NCBI GenBank assembly: GCA_030704615.1
Contig: CM060733.1
Coordinates: 62,062,001 to 62,126,000 of the forward strand
DNA length: 64,000 nucleotides
Direction of reading: 5' to 3'
DNA from: Takakia lepidozioides
Taxonomy: Eukaryota; Streptophyta; Takakiopsida; Takakiales; Takakiaceae
This document shows, piece by piece, positions 1 through 12,559 of this stretch. The position numbers were made by a program, and so were the translations under genes. Positions within the stretch are counted from its first letter, which is position 1, and the number at the start of each line of letters is the position of its first letter. The notes beneath the pieces are model-generated. The model saw nothing but the letters and a program-made list of their open reading frames with translations, was not told the origin of the DNA and searched no databases.

Positions 1-1030
1 GCTTTTCAAATTAAGCACCTGCAGTTGTGTACCAGTGGCGTTACACTGTACCAAAATTTGCAGAGTTAAAACCATGAAAACCTTTCTCCCGTCTCTGCTC
101 CGTCAAGCCAGGTGCAAGGTCTACAAGTCATACGGCTCCAGCAGTACTGTTACTGAACATCAAGCATTCACATTACAAAATTTCCGTTTCGTACAAACAG
201 ACACTAAGTTCCCTCTCTCTGTCTCTCTCTCTTTCTCTGTAGCTCTGGATTTAATCCCACTGGTGGTGAAATAATCCAGCTCTGTCTTGCCTATAAATTC
301 TCCTTCAAATTATTGTCTCGCTGTACCGATCGGAAACGGACGACCTCCTCCAATTAGGTCTCTCATGGATTTTCATGAAAGCGCTCACACAACACCTGAC
401 ATTCCAATTCCAAACAATAAATTATGCGGTTTAAATCGTGTAAGTGAATCAGAGTGCAACTACGAGTTCAGCCTTGTCGGGAGCTGCATTGCATGCTTAC
501 AGCGAATTATCAATCACTTATCCCGACAAAATGGCAGGATTGAAAGACAGAACAGAACCTGGAATGACGAAGTCTGGAGTACAGAGGCTGCTGAAACCGA
601 GAAACCATTGCAACATGAGACAGCGAGCATTTTGCTGTGCATCAGGCCGCCCTCTCTACGCCCCGTGGCTCTTCTCGCATATGTTTCCCGACATCGACTC
701 TACTCTCCTCCCCAATGCTTTTTTTCCTTCCTGACTATCGACGGTCACGATCCTGCCACTCTCATACCTGCCCGTCAGATTTTGTGTTGTTCCCCATGCT
801 CCCATGTTCTCAAAGCACTGGACCGGCGTTCCTTCGCTCAAAAGATTATTAAAAATTAAAAGATAGAAGGATGCCAGACCACTTCTAGACTTAAGTTGAA
901 GAACGAGTGGCATATAGCAATAAAAGATTTAATAGTTTATTTTTATATTTTAATCATTTTTTTAGTTATTTTTAGTATTCATCTTTTTAGTCATAACCTA
1001 AACTGCCCCCAGCCAGCCAGCCCCTGAGCT
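1..1030. other. Unassigned flank, no recognisable gene
   Basis: Short overlapping open frames on both strands show no recognisable domain or splice pattern. A CT-rich microsatellite (CTCTGTCTCTCTCT type) lies at about 212-240 and an AT-rich tract at about 920-990. The AT-rich tract is followed by a C-rich stretch that may be the 5' untranslated region of the LINE starting near 1,000-1,100. I see nothing else I can support. Confidence 0.5.
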
Positions 1031-1103
1031 CAACACCTACTCATTCCCAAGCCAAGCGGAAGTGCACTCGCTTCCATCGCTGGCTACTCTCAGTAACTAA
1101 TAG

Positions 1104-3771
1104 TTGCAGACAACTCATCGGCGAACTATGTCTCTGCCAAGGAATATGCAATTCAGCTCGAGAGGCCAGAGCTCAGCTCGAAGCATGGGATACCGAACAG
1201 GGCCCACCAGTCCTCACTCCTGGCCAAGGACCCGCCCAACTTCCGGTACAAGATACTTTCTTGCACACCAAACTCAATCCATGGGGGGGATAGGAGAGAG
1301 AAGGGGGCAGTTGAATACAAGCTCAGAGACCACGAATCCTCATCCGCCCACATTTGCACACTCGATGCAGGGCCCACCACCACCTCCAACTCATGCCCTT
1401 CAGCTTGCACTGGAATCTCAGCCGATGTTCACACCTGTAAGACAACAGATGGAGGCAACTCAGATTCAAAATCAGATGGAAGGCGACCTGGTGGGGGAAG
1501 ACCTCATTACCACGCAGGAAGGCCTCAGTGGGGACCACCAGATTATACTGGTGGACATGCCAGACCTCAAAAGCAGGGTATCATGCATGGAAGACAGCGG
1601 AATCCTCGTCCACTTCCCTGGTAAGAAAGTGGGTAGATCATTTGTGAGGGACTGGGCAATCAAGCACTTGGGAGGGGGGGGTGAGCTCTTGCATCATTTC
1701 TGCCACGCCAAAGGCAGAGGCTTCTTTTCCATGCAATTTGAGACTCGAGAGGCAGCGGCAAAAGCCCTCCAGATCAACCCACACTTGCTGGGGTTTAACA
1801 TAAATATCTTTCCATGGTTAGCAAAGTGGGGACACAAAAACGGTAAGTTGTGGGGTCCAAGAATAGTATCACTTCCGTATATTCCAGACCAGTATCTTCT
1901 CAACATCCCTGACATTGCCAACCACTTTGGATCCTTTCTGGGTTGCCTGGGAGTGTTTGATCCACTCATGAACACTGACAGCATTAGAAAATACCCGGCA
2001 TGGAAACATGCCACAATAGCATCAAGACCAAATGATAATGGATTCGCAAAAATGGTGCTTATGATGCCGGAGGAAGACACAATCCCGGACTATGTAAGGC
2101 TCCCCATCGATGAGGAAAATAATTACTTTACAATCAGACTGTTGGAGGAGAAGACCTCGGCAGCGTGTTTCAACTGTGGAAAAACAGGCCATATCAAAGC
2201 TGACTGTCCCTCAGGGAAAAGGAAAAGATCCCTAGGATCAGGAGGTAAGTCAGGCCCACTACCGCCAGTCAACCAGCAATGGAGGAAAAAAGACGCCCTC
2301 CCCCAAGCTGGGCAAAAGGAGGCACACGGAAAGATAGCCCAGAACACAGACCTGCTGCAGATCAGTCCAACGCCAAGGGAACCAAGGACACATGGACAGC
2401 ACTCAGATCCCATGTATCTCGAAGCTGGGAAGATGCTCCCACCAGCACACAAAGGGAAAGGAAAATGCAGTGAGCGAGGAAGGGAAAGGCAACCCAAATC
2501 CCAGAAGGCTGGCCTGAAACCGGAATTGGATCCAAGAGGCATTTACAAAAGCATGCAGTCAGGCATAGCCAGCAACCCCATCTTGGCCAGATTGTGCCTC
2601 ACAAGACTCGACACATACCCCAAACTGATCCTATGGGGATGTTCACAATTGGACTCGAACAATATCCCCAGGGCATCTTGTGTCACTCCCTTGATCTTCA
2701 GGAAAGGTAAGCCTCCGTCCATTCTTATCTCCTATGGAAACATAGAATGTCTGGAATCACTATGGATTACCACAGCTGATGTCAAGGCCTTCATTGCCAC
2801 ATGCCCGCCAAACAGTGACCCACACCCTATGATAAAGGCAAAAATACTTGAGTTCTTCAAAACCCACCTCAAGCACTACCTCATCACTATATTTTCCATG
2901 ATCACCTGGGGGGCATACAAGGAAGTTCACCCTTGCCCCTCCAGGGGCGCTATGGATTAATGAGTCGGCACTTATCAGGGTTTGGGGGCAGGGCGGTTTC
3001 AAGATCAAGACAAGAGATGCACTGTGCAGCACCTTCACCTTACTCTCAATGAGGCAAGACGTGGAGATGGAAGAGGAGAACCACCGAATGGAGCTGCAGA
3101 GAACCAGGGAGCAAGTGGGAGGAGCAAGACTGCCCACAGCCTCTTCTTCATCAGTCGACTCAGTATCAGGGGGAGCAGGAATGGCCTCATCACCAGCCCC
3201 CTTACATCTGGAGATCCAGTCCAAAGGTAAGGGAGAAGCCTCTCCACCACCTGCAACTCAATCGCAGGAACCCATCCAAACCCAGGTGCAGCCTCTCACC
3301 CTTCCCTATTTCATTTATCAGCCAATTGTAAATGATGCGAAGAGATGTTGGTTGCTTTGTAGGAAGCCTGGACTACGTCATAAGCCGACACATAGACAAT
3401 CTCTACCTGCCATCCACATCCCCCCAACACAACCAGGGGAGTCAGAACATCCCCTGGCCAATATCAGACATATCGTCCACCAAGCCTTGTACCGGGGATC
3501 GCTACATGAAAGAGTTATCCTCTCATGCATCACAACCAACATCCCCAACAAAGACCAGTTTCAGATGCACCCCAACCCAGTGCAAGAGGACTCACCGGGG
3601 CTACCTCTGGTGGCCATGATCAAAATCAAAAGGCTAAGCCCAAAGCCCCCTGAAAACTTCATGTGGGTTAAATCATTGTTGCCATACAACAAAAGAGTTA
3701 GATTCTACGTTCACAGGCCATCATTTGGGTCCCTTGACCACAGCCTGCCAACACTGCCAGATGCAGATTAA
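1104..3771 (+). pseudogene. LINE ORF1 (gag-like, DUF4283-like fold plus CCHC zinc knuckle), frameshifted
   Basis: The first 618-codon stretch ends at 2,960. Around residues 165-250 it has a region resembling the RRM-like domain of plant LINE ORF1 proteins (FVRDWAIKH then GRGFFSMQF). It is followed near 2,165-2,210 by a clear CCHC knuckle, CFNCGKTGHIKADC. The coding sense continues in another frame (about 2,940 to 3,771), so a frameshift near 2,940 splits the protein. The N-terminal 150 residues are Ser/Pro/His-rich and probably disordered. The known role of such proteins is binding LINE RNA in a ribonucleoprotein; that is family knowledge, not shown here. The second part ends at a TAA (3,769-3,771) overlapping the ORF2 start. 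Confidence 0.8.
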
Positions 3772-6700
3772 CCTTACGTCTTGGAACGTAAGGGGATTGG
3801 GCTTGGACCCTTCCTCCCTCAAAAGAGTAAGGCTATCCTCATACCTTAGCCCCTTAGTCAACCAGACAACCATAGTCTTCATTCAAGAGCACAAACAGAA
3901 TCAGGCCAAAATAGACAGTCTTACAGATCACCTATGGCCAAAGAATTTATCCGTGTGGAAACCCACCTCGGAGGGGACTCGAGGAGGAACAACAATGCTT
4001 TTCTCGCCAGCCACTCATACACTCATCCTCTTGGAAGAATCTTGGATACCAGGTAGAGCCCAGTTTTGTTCCTTAGCCCTACCAAACAACCTTGGCACAC
4101 TGGGATTAGTAAACATTTATGCCCCAAATTGTACCCAAGAAAGAATAGCTTTATGGTCGGAACTGAACACCAACATGATGGCCCAACAGGGCATCCACCA
4201 ATGGATCATTGCTGGGGACTTCAATATGGTGGAGCAAGCCACAGATAGAAGAGGCCTAGGATTGGCGGGACAGCTCTCAGAGGATGTGGATACATGGCAG
4301 CAACTTGTCCAAAACCATAACCTGGTAGAGACTGACTGGATCCATCAGCAGACAGATAGGGCCAATCAGCCATTCTTCACATGGACAAATGGTTGAGATT
4401 TATCTCACCTAAACATGGCAAGACTGGATAGGATATATGCCTCAGTAAATATCATTCAGTGGTCAGCCCAAAATAACCAAGAGCCATTCCAGTGGGCTTT
4501 GACCATGCGCAGGTCTCAGCCACAATATCCATCCCAAACTCTCAAGCTAGGGGGAGAGGAATCTATAGGCTGAACGCCTCCCTCCTCTCCATCCCAGCCT
4601 TCAAACATGGATTAGCGATAGCTTGGGCTCAAGCGGGGAATGGCTCTAACAACCCAGTCGACAGATTCCTTCTCAAGTTGAACGCAGCAGCAGCAGCCAG
4701 CAAAAAGCTTAGCAAACAAATCACAGAAGCCAGAAAAAGGAAGTTCCAAGCCTTGACGAAATGCCTTAAGGTTTGCCAAACCAGAATGGAATCCCCTAGA
4801 TGTGACGAGCCTACTTACCAAACGTATCTGGAGGCAAAGAAGAATATGGAACTCTTCCAATCACTCAAGGAAGAAAAGTTTAGGCTCCAGGCTGGTATAA
4901 ACTGGTCAACAAAGGGGGAGAAGATGACCGAATATTTTTTTGATAAAGCCAGGCAGAAAAGAGTGGCCCACTCAATCGCGGAACTCAAGGAGCCTATCTC
5001 CGGCCACTCAGCAAAAACTCCCAAGGAGCTGGCGGCATTGGCTGCCAGCCACTTCAGGAGCCAATTTCACAGCGATTCGAGCTTCCAACCCCTAACCCCA
5101 GAGCAGATCCAAACTGGCTTCATTAAGGGCAGATATATACTAGATAACTTGCTGTTAGCCCAGGAAATACCAGTCTTTGCAAAAAAAAACCAACCAGGCT
5201 ATTGCAATGCTCCTTCTTGACTTTGAAAAGGCTTTCGATAGAGTAGAGTGGTCCTTCCTACTGGAGGCACTCCACAGGGTGGGAATTTCCCAGGAGTTCT
5301 GCTCAAGGGTTTAAACACTATTGATGGGTTCGTCCAGCAGGGCTCTCCTCAACGGGCATCTATCCAAGTCATTTCCACTACTCCGGTCGGTACGCCAGGG
5401 GTTCCCCCTGTCCCCCTTCCTCTTCATAATAGCAGCAGACACACTGGGCCATATGATGGAGGCAAGCCACCACATCACCGGTCTTCATATAACAAATCAC
5501 TTCACTAGACAGCCGCAACAAATTAAAGAATCCATGTTCGTAGACGATACGTTCCTAGCTTTACAGGCCACACACTCCAATCTAGATAATGCCAGTAGCT
5601 TACTGCAACCATTCTGTCAGGCCTCTGGATTCAAGGTTAACTGGGGCAAAACATGTGCCCTTCTGGTGGGAGAAACCTCGGCCTCAACTCTGGGAGTTGA
5701 CCCAATTTGGGGACAAGATAAAGGTCTTAGATGGCTGAAACCAGGGCAATCAACAACCTTGTTAGGTTATACATATGGCATAGATCTATCGGATCAACAG
5801 ATTTTTGAGGCAACGCAAGCCAAATTTAAAACCAAGCTGGCTCATTGGGGCAGCTACCATTTGTCTTTAACTGGTAGGGTACTGGTAGCCAATCAGGTCC
5901 TATTAGCTGGCCAATGGTATTTCGCCTCGGAATGGAGGCCCAACGAAATGCAAGTGAATGAAATGAAAAAGCTACTGCGCAACTTTGTCTGGGGGGCAAA
6001 GCACCCCTCGGAGAAAAAAAGGCCACAGGTGTCGTGGAAGCAGATATGCCTACCAAAGAAGAAAGGGGGACTGGGCATCATAGACCCACAAACTCAGTTT
6101 ACTGCACTTCTAGCGAAATGGATCCCCAGATTTATGGGACTAGAAGGAGGGGCATGGAAACACCTGGTATGCGACAACATTGCCTTGGCCTCTCCGCTGA
6201 AGATGGTTATCTGGAACCCTTCTTACAGATGGATGGTAAATGGCTTCAAACATAAACAAGTCGGATCCCCCCTGTGGACGGCAATCTGGTAGGCGTGGGC
6301 CAAGCTCAGGCCCTATCTTACAAAATCAGACCGGGAATCATACGAAGAAACCCTCCGCCAATCCCTGTTTCTCAATACCAATATCCCATATACAGATCAC
6401 AAAAATCAGGCTCGCAAATGGTCTGCCTGGGAGGTAAATGGAATTCACAAGGTCAAACACATCTGGTCGAATGCCAGCTTCCGGTCAAAAGATCAAATTG
6501 CAGCCTCCGTAGGTGCAGCCAGAGCCACCAAGTCATACGATATCGTTCTCCGATCAGTGTCAGCACTGTGGCTACCTAACCTTATCAAATGCCCAGTAAT
6601 GCCCAATGATACTTTCTGGACGCTGGGAATAATCAACAGCACTATTACCATTCTGTTTGTCACCGAAAAAACCGATTACCAATTCTCCGGATATCACTTT

Positions 6701-7716
6701 CACTGCGAAGTGAACTCCATGAGGCTTACCCTTCAAAACCGTCAACCCCTACCCACCCCTCGTTTCACCCACACCCCCATAAGGGTCTGCTGGTGGTCAT
6801 CCCCAGCTAAGGAGATGAACCCTTTTTCACCACTCACCACTTCCTTGATAAGTTGGCTGGCCAGTCAAACATTTGTTTGGATTGGTGGGAGATCCCTACA
6901 TGATCTGGACATGGATCCCAAAGAGTGGCATTGGAATTTCAGGCCATCCCCCAAGCCATGCTTTGAGTACACAACCAAAAAAACATACTTGGCAATGTTG
7001 AACCCCCAACCCCTATTGGGTAAATGGAACGAGAGATGGAGTCACCTGAACTTCCAGATTGAAAACTGGAACTCCATCTGGGGGACGATCTGGAACAAAA
7101 CAAGACCAGCCAAGGTAGCAGCGTTGCTCTGGCAAATAGCAAACAGGGAAAAGTGGGGGAATGGTTAGGATTTGATGCTGCCCTCCTCTGCAAATGCTAT
7201 TCGGCTGCCCTAATGGAAATAGTAGAGCAATGCCTGCTCCACTGTCACGGACCGGCAGCAGTCTGGCCCCTCGTCGCAAGCTTCTACAGAACCTTGGGGC
7301 ACATAAACCTCACCCCGGCGGCCATTCTGCTGAATTATGACCCAGCAACAAAAACAAAAACCAATCACTGCCCAGTTTTCGATACTCTTAGAAGCGCTAC
7401 GCTCTGGCACCTCTGGAAAATAAGATGCGAAAAAACTTTCAATGCAAAAACAACTAGAACTTCCTCACTCTTCGCAAAAATCTACATGGACATGCAAATT
7501 GAAGCCAGGAAAGCGTGGAAAAAACTATGTACAGATATCGAGAGAGCACGATCGGACCAACAAGCTACCCAGCTACACTCTACCTTCATTGCGACCTGGG
7601 GGCGGAATGGGATTATCTGCAACAGCCCCAACCCGGATCGCTGCGACTGGAACAAACTGCCCCCAAGGGCTTGGAGAGACGCCACGGGTACTGTCCACAG
7701 CCTCGCCGGAGTTTGA
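3761..7716 (+). pseudogene. LINE ORF2 (APE endonuclease, reverse transcriptase, C-terminal zinc ribbon), multiply broken
   Basis: The likely start is the ATG at 3,761, which overlaps the ORF1 stop (ATGCAGATTAA). The endonuclease begins LTSWNVRGLG and keeps IQEH and AGDFN; it is interrupted by a TGA at 4,394-4,396 and a frameshift near 4,490. The coding sense resumes as the region before the reverse transcriptase (4,492-5,100). The frame then jumps from LTPEQIQ straight to TGFIKGRYILDNLLL, so the N-terminal fingers of the reverse transcriptase are missing. LLDFEKAFDRVEW (about 5,212-5,250) is in another frame, and the catalytic box here reads FVDD (5,538-5,549). Later pieces at 5,321-6,292, 6,557-7,168 and 7,153-7,716 cover thumb, connection and a tryptophan-rich C-terminus. 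The function is lost. Confidence 0.85.
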
Positions 7717-7960
7717 CAGGGATATCAACTGGAAGCACGTTAAGCAATCATCAAAGGCCTCCAGGCTCAGCTTCCGCTAAGTCCGTCGGGCAAGCAATCC
7801 GCTGAAGCAGGCCTAACCGTAGCTAGTTTTTTTTATTCTAGCAGCTATGGTTTTGAGGAACATACATTATCGAATCCGGTGGGATCGCCACCACTTAGCA
7901 ACATTACGCAAAAAGGCCTCAGGCCGGACAGTTCATTATTATTCATCATGAGTGGTTAGG

Positions 7961-8184
7961 CTCCGATTCACTGACTACGGTGCGTGTGCCTTATGGCGAA
8001 ATCAGAGGGTTTAATTTTTTCCCTCCCAATAACCATCTATGTAAGGGCCTCTCCCACCAAAAATATTTCAGAATAAAGTTAACCAGGGCTCCAACCCTGT
8101 TAACCAATATATATATATTACTGCACGAATTAAATGGCTCTCATTGTCTAGATTCTGAATTTTTTCTAAGTCCTAGTTCTTTAA
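7961..8184. other. Intergenic, no gene seen
   Basis: No domain, splice pattern or RNA gene is visible. A short (TA)n tract lies near 8,108-8,118. Confidence 0.5.
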
Positions 8185-8345
8185 TGGCGGCGGACCTTCT
8201 AGCGGACTGGCCAAACCCTCAACAGACTGACTCCAACTGGCGAGCAGACTAACTAGCAGACTGGCGAGTGGCGAACGGACTGACTCAATCCGGCGGACTG
8301 GCGATCGGACTGACCAACAACGGACTCCAACTGGCGAGCGCCTAA
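8185..8345. repeat. Degenerate minisatellite of GGCGGACTGGCGA-like units
   Basis: Short variants of GCGGACTGGC, CAGACTGACT and ACTGGCGAGC recur about ten times with changing spacers. No open frame of note accompanies it. Confidence 0.6.
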
Positions 8346-8402
8346 TTCCAACCTTCAGACCCTCCTCAAACAAAATATATTTTTATAATTAACACACATT
8401 AC

Positions 8403-8486
8403 CGCCACAATGTCACCTGCCAAGATTTGAACAGCAGACCTCACTTCATCACAAGTTGCTCTTTACCATCACACTAGCCGTTGCTT
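8403..8486 (-). mobile_element. tRNA-derived SINE-like head
   Basis: On the - strand a box A-like TAGTGTGATGGTAAAGAGC (8,458-8,476) is followed by a box B-like GTTCAAATC (8,424-8,432). This spacing fits the internal RNA polymerase III promoter of tRNA-derived SINEs, and the acceptor stem of a true tRNA is not evident. The body and tail would extend leftward into the minisatellite. This is a single-copy observation, so it is tentative. Confidence 0.35.
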
Positions 8487-9325
8487 TCTCAAATCTTTGA
8501 AATAATTAATTATTTATCTACATATTTCAGGTGTTTTGTGGGCCCAACAGACTCGCTCCCCTTGCGCGCCCCGGGGGCGGCTCACCCGAGCAGACTGGCC
8601 CCGCCGGGTAGGGGTCGCCCCACCCTGCGCGTTCCCTATGCCACCCACGGGCCCCGCCGCAACCACACGTGCCCCATTCAAGTCCCAATTATCAAACAAT
8701 GAGAAACGAATTAAATCAACACATTTTTACTATCAAAAATAATAAAACAATATTCCAAATTTAACTTTTATACAACCAGTCACTTGTAACTACAAAATGA
8801 TCTTAAACATGTAACAATCAAGTATATATATATATATTCAAATATCTATCACACAACATTCAGTCTCACTTTCATTTTCTAAACATCTAAAGTTCGGACA
8901 TGTAACAATCTGATTCTAAGTATTTCAATCTATTTTTTTCTTTCTACTATAATTAATTAAGAGAGTCGGACTATAGGCAACATTATCAAAAACTGCGGAA
9001 GATGTACAGATATGTTGAGAGAGGCTAAGCGAGATCATGAGAGACTTGAAAACTCTAAACGAAAAGAATATTTCCTAAAGGGAAATAGAAAAAATATAAA
9101 CTACTATAATAAATGTATCAACTTTGGTCATTATATTTATGAATCACATATACTATTTATTGGTATGTACAGAAAAAATTGGTAGGTTGTCATCATTTAT
9201 TATAATTAAAACAAAACTTTATTTTCGATAAAAGTTCATACATCCATTTGTAATGCACTGACATCCTTTTTTGAAATAAACCTTTACGTGTTAGTACGTA
9301 TGTTAAAAATAGAAAATAGTAAGAT
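8487..9325. other. AT-rich intergenic with a GC-rich patch
   Basis: A GC-rich block at 8,540-8,690 with CCCCGCCGGG and GCGCGCCCCGGGGGC runs has open frames on both strands but no domain. The rest is AT-rich with a (TA)n tract near 8,823-8,837. No gene is supported. Confidence 0.5.
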
Positions 9326-9798
9326 ATTATTTATAACTGCCCTAAAAACTCCTTAGATTGCCCTAAGGAGTCCTAAGGGGGGGAAAATGGAGATATGTAA
9401 ATTATTATTTATAATTGCCCTTAGGACTGCTTAGGGCGGCCCTAAGGAGTACTAAGAAGGGGGAAATGAAAACATATATATTATTATTTATAATTACCCT
9501 TAGGACTTTTTAGGACAGTCATAAGGACTCCTAAGAGGAAAAAAAATGGAAAGACATAAATATTTGCCCTTAAGACCCGTTTAGGCAGTCTAAGGGGTTA
9601 TAAGAGGGGGAGAATAGAAACATATAAATTATTATCTATAATTGCCCTTAGGACTCCATAGGGCCACCCTAAGGAGTCCTAAGAGGGGGAAAATAAAAAT
9701 ATATAAATTATAGGAAAATAAATAATATTATTTATAATTACCCTTAGGACTTCTTAGGATAGTCCCAAGGAGTCCTAAGAGGAGAAAAATGGAAAGAC
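9325..9798. repeat. Tandem array of about six hairpin units
   Basis: The unit is roughly 70-95 bp, consisting of TTATTTATAATTGCCC then a palindrome of the type CTTAGGACTCCTTAGGG / CCCTAAGGAGTCCTAAG, then GGGGGAAAATGGAAACATATAAA. About six diverged copies start near 9,328, 9,400, 9,483, 9,550, 9,628 and 9,727. Each could fold into a stem of about 20 bp. The array ends against the transposon scrap at 9,799. Confidence 0.8.
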
Positions 9799-9866
9799 AT
9801 GTTGCTGGTTGTGTGGGGAAAGGAAGGGGTAGGGGGAAGGGGGCACAAGGGCAGGTAGGTGGGCAG
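9799..9866 (+). mobile_element. 68-bp scrap of the ParB-methyltransferase transposon gene
   Basis: The sequence is nearly identical (about one mismatch) to the reverse complement of 23,362-23,429. That region encodes the Gly/Lys/Arg-rich linker (VGKGRGRGKGAQGQ) in exon 6 of element A's methyltransferase gene. The high identity means a recent transfer from element A or a close relative. It is too short to act. Confidence 0.75.
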
Positions 9867-10235
9867 AATCCTGGACATATTCTCTTCGATTTGATAAAAA
9901 TCTGGTGCGGCTGCATGTCGCGTCCAACTGAAGTGTAGGAGACTTATATGCACATAGATTAAAGTATCAAAAAATAAGAGTCACAAAATACATACGTCGG
10001 GCTGCATAGGTCCATCGTGCAATGGAATATAATCATGCTGGTTGACAACAGCATCTGCAAATGCATTAGTATGATCGACATTAAGATCAAACAGGCCATT
10101 GCTCTCTGTTCATGATGGACTAAAATATCGATCTGCAGATGTCGTTTGTCAATGAGGACCAAAATAAAAAAATATTCGTTTCATCTCTTCGATTCTTGTA
10201 TCCTTTGGAAATACCATAGACCGGCAGACTCATAC
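9867..10235. other. Intergenic, nothing recognised
   Basis: No gene or repeat is recognised. The right edge is where similarity to copy B (36,977 onward) begins. Confidence 0.5.
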
Positions 10236-10256
10236 TACAAGTGTGGATGAAGCAAC

Positions 10257-11348
10257 TTCAGAACTCGGCTTGATGCTTGCACAAATTACCCTTCATTGCC
10301 CATGGGCAAGTGTAAGAAGCCCAATTGTATCCGGGGTTGTAAACAATGTAAGTTGTGTTTGGGTGATCGATGCTTAGAACATAGGCTCCAGGATGCAACG
10401 GAAGAGTAACATTGCAAGTTGGGATGTCGCGTGCTGCAAGCACAGAACTGGATATGTACTTTTCCTGTTTGTCATTCCTTATGAATCCGTGCGTCTTCAG
10501 GTGAATTGCGTACCAGTAGTGTGGTAGCATACGGCGAGTGAGTTCATGATATCAGCCAATCGACTCTACGACCAGTCATTTTGCCTTTCCCCATCCTCAA
10601 CTTGCCTTCAAGTTTCCATGGTATGCCTCAATGCTTGAATGTTGGCGCCAACTTCTCCTCTTGATAGAAAAAGACCGACGCGGGGTTCTGGTCTTTCCAC
10701 ATGCGGACACTTTCCGCATTGTTGGCGTGTTCTTTGAATGTTTGTCACGCCCATTTCTCGGCTAGGTTGCGGACATCTTGCTCCAACACATCCCATGTCC
10801 ATGCATCTCCCAACCCGGTGTTGTTCATCACGTGCTCTTTATGTTCCATCATGATTTGGGCGACTGACAGGCCTCAGCACAAACATTCGACGACCCAGGC
10901 TTTCAATTCCTCGCTAATGTGCGGTGCATAGGCGTGGCGGGTGTTCCTGAACTCAGCCGACTTCTCATGCGAGGCTTTCCTTTTCGCGTCTGTATGCTCC
11001 ATGTTGTTGTAATACTCGAGGACACAAATGTAGGAGGCCAGATAGCATTGTTGGACCTTGAAACAACATTGGCAACCACGCTTGTAAGACTCTCCATACT
11101 CTAACTGAACTTTCTCCTTGGGCCTTTATGAGGGTGAGATGTTCCAGCACCCACAAGAGGTCCTCCACGCTTTTGTAATGAGTCCGTCTTCCACATGCTG
11201 GTGGAACATTTATAGAATCTTCACTTGGTATGCGCACATGTTGTATTTTTAAGCTGGCCCTAGCCATAATAAAATACGCAATTGGAATGTTGTTGAGCCA
11301 CTCATCGAACACGATCATGGTGTAGAGGAGATATGCATGAACATCCAT
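10257..11348 (-). pseudogene. SWIM-domain MULE-like transposase remnant, copy A
   Basis: Reading the - strand, the pieces are a DDE-region-like stretch at about 11,260-11,348 (LLYTMIVFDEWLNNIPIAYF), a segment with VPPACGRRTHYKSVEDLLW, and HISEELKAWVVECLCRG with NAESVRMWKDQNPASVFFYQ. The last piece is a SWIM-like finger near 10,262-10,315 (SYTCPWAMKGNLCKH). Part of the catalytic core is missing between these pieces, and the reading frame shifts more than once. Such proteins are MULE-type transposases with a zinc finger that binds DNA (family knowledge). The C-terminal segment found in copy B is absent here because the duplication is truncated at 10,236. Confidence 0.65.
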
Positions 11349-12559
11349 TTGCTACATGAGATATACATGTTGATTTGAACATGCACATGAGCCAACATTT
11401 GGAAATAAGAAAAATAGTGCATGTTGAGGAGCTATCGTTTGTGGCTATCAATTGTGTCCATAAAACAAACTTACTTCCTTTTATTTGTCCCAAAAGGTGC
11501 GTCACAAGCTACGATTCGCTCATGATCATGCTTGACCATTTGTTCCTTTTGCTAGATAGTCTGTATGCCGAGAACAAAAGACAGACTTTCTGTCATTTGA
11601 TGTTCAAGTAGGGGTGATTTGTTTTCTTCCTGGCAAAACACTATGTTGGTTCTTATGAACCCACATTCGGACACTATATGCATCAATTGAGTGTTTTCGT
11701 CATCACACTTGTTGGCAGCAGTCTTGATGTATCTACAGAGGGGGAAGGTGTCACGATTTACCTGTCATGAAGGCTACTTCTTCTTCACTACCTATTGTTG
11801 ATACTCGCATATAATGTGCCCACCTTCCATGGCCACTTCCATACTCTGAAGTAGATTCTCTCTCTGATACCAAAGATATTCCTGGTACTAAAGACTAGGG
11901 CAGCTGCAAATAGGGATAGAGTATGCATGGCCACATAATCCAACAGGTCTTGTCCACATGGAAACAGGTTGAAGGGGGGATATCAACTTGTCAACCTTTA
12001 GGAAGATGGGTGAGCTGATTTGGTAAATCTTCGAAATAGTTGCATTAGTATGTATAATTCGCACACCGCCACATACCTTCAAGGCACCTACACATTGAGG
12101 CAATAATCTGTTCCATTTTTTGAAATGGCTTCAACTGCAATTTTTTAGATGACTTCACCATAGTGCCCAGAGAAGTTCCAGCACACAGTTCGCCGAGTCA
12201 TGTCTGTCATGTGTTCCCTGGTTGGCATAAGCAGCTGCTGCAGGCACCGACTTGAGTGTCATGTGGGGAGGCCAAGCTTGCACCTGACCCCATTTTGAAA
12301 AAAATAATCTGACTGCTCCGTCCACTAGACCTCCACTTTTGTTTGTTAGTAGACATGTCGTCAACTCGACTAGTGTCCAAGAGCTCATGTTCACCTGAAG
12401 CTGGATGCTTCAATTAACTTCAGGAATAGTTCTCTTGCTGAGTATATGCCTCAGCTGCACTGAACCTCTCTAAAAACAAAAATGCCAAATTGTTGACATG
12501 GCTCTCATGTCTCTTTCAGTCACAATGGGTAAATCCCCAAGCCTTCTGTCTCTCAACTT
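11349..12559. other. Spacer between SWIM remnant and SDR gene, copy A
   Basis: Only short non-conserved frames. The stretch is essentially identical to 38,864-40,074. The last few hundred bases before 12,560 are the 3' flank of the - strand SDR gene. Confidence 0.5.

Larger units (their letters stand above)
1030..7960 (+). mobile_element. Decayed L1-type LINE retrotransposon (two-ORF, plant L1 clade)
   Basis: The order is a gag-like ORF1 with a zinc knuckle, then an APE-type endonuclease, reverse transcriptase and a C-terminal zinc-ribbon-like region, which is the order of plant L1 LINEs. Both ORFs are broken by stops and frameshifts, so it is not autonomous. The outer limits are soft: the coding part runs 1,104-7,716, and neither a clear poly(A) tail nor a target-site duplication could be fixed. 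The AT-rich tract near 7,825-7,840 and the sequence to about 7,960 may be 3' untranslated region. Confidence 0.85.
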
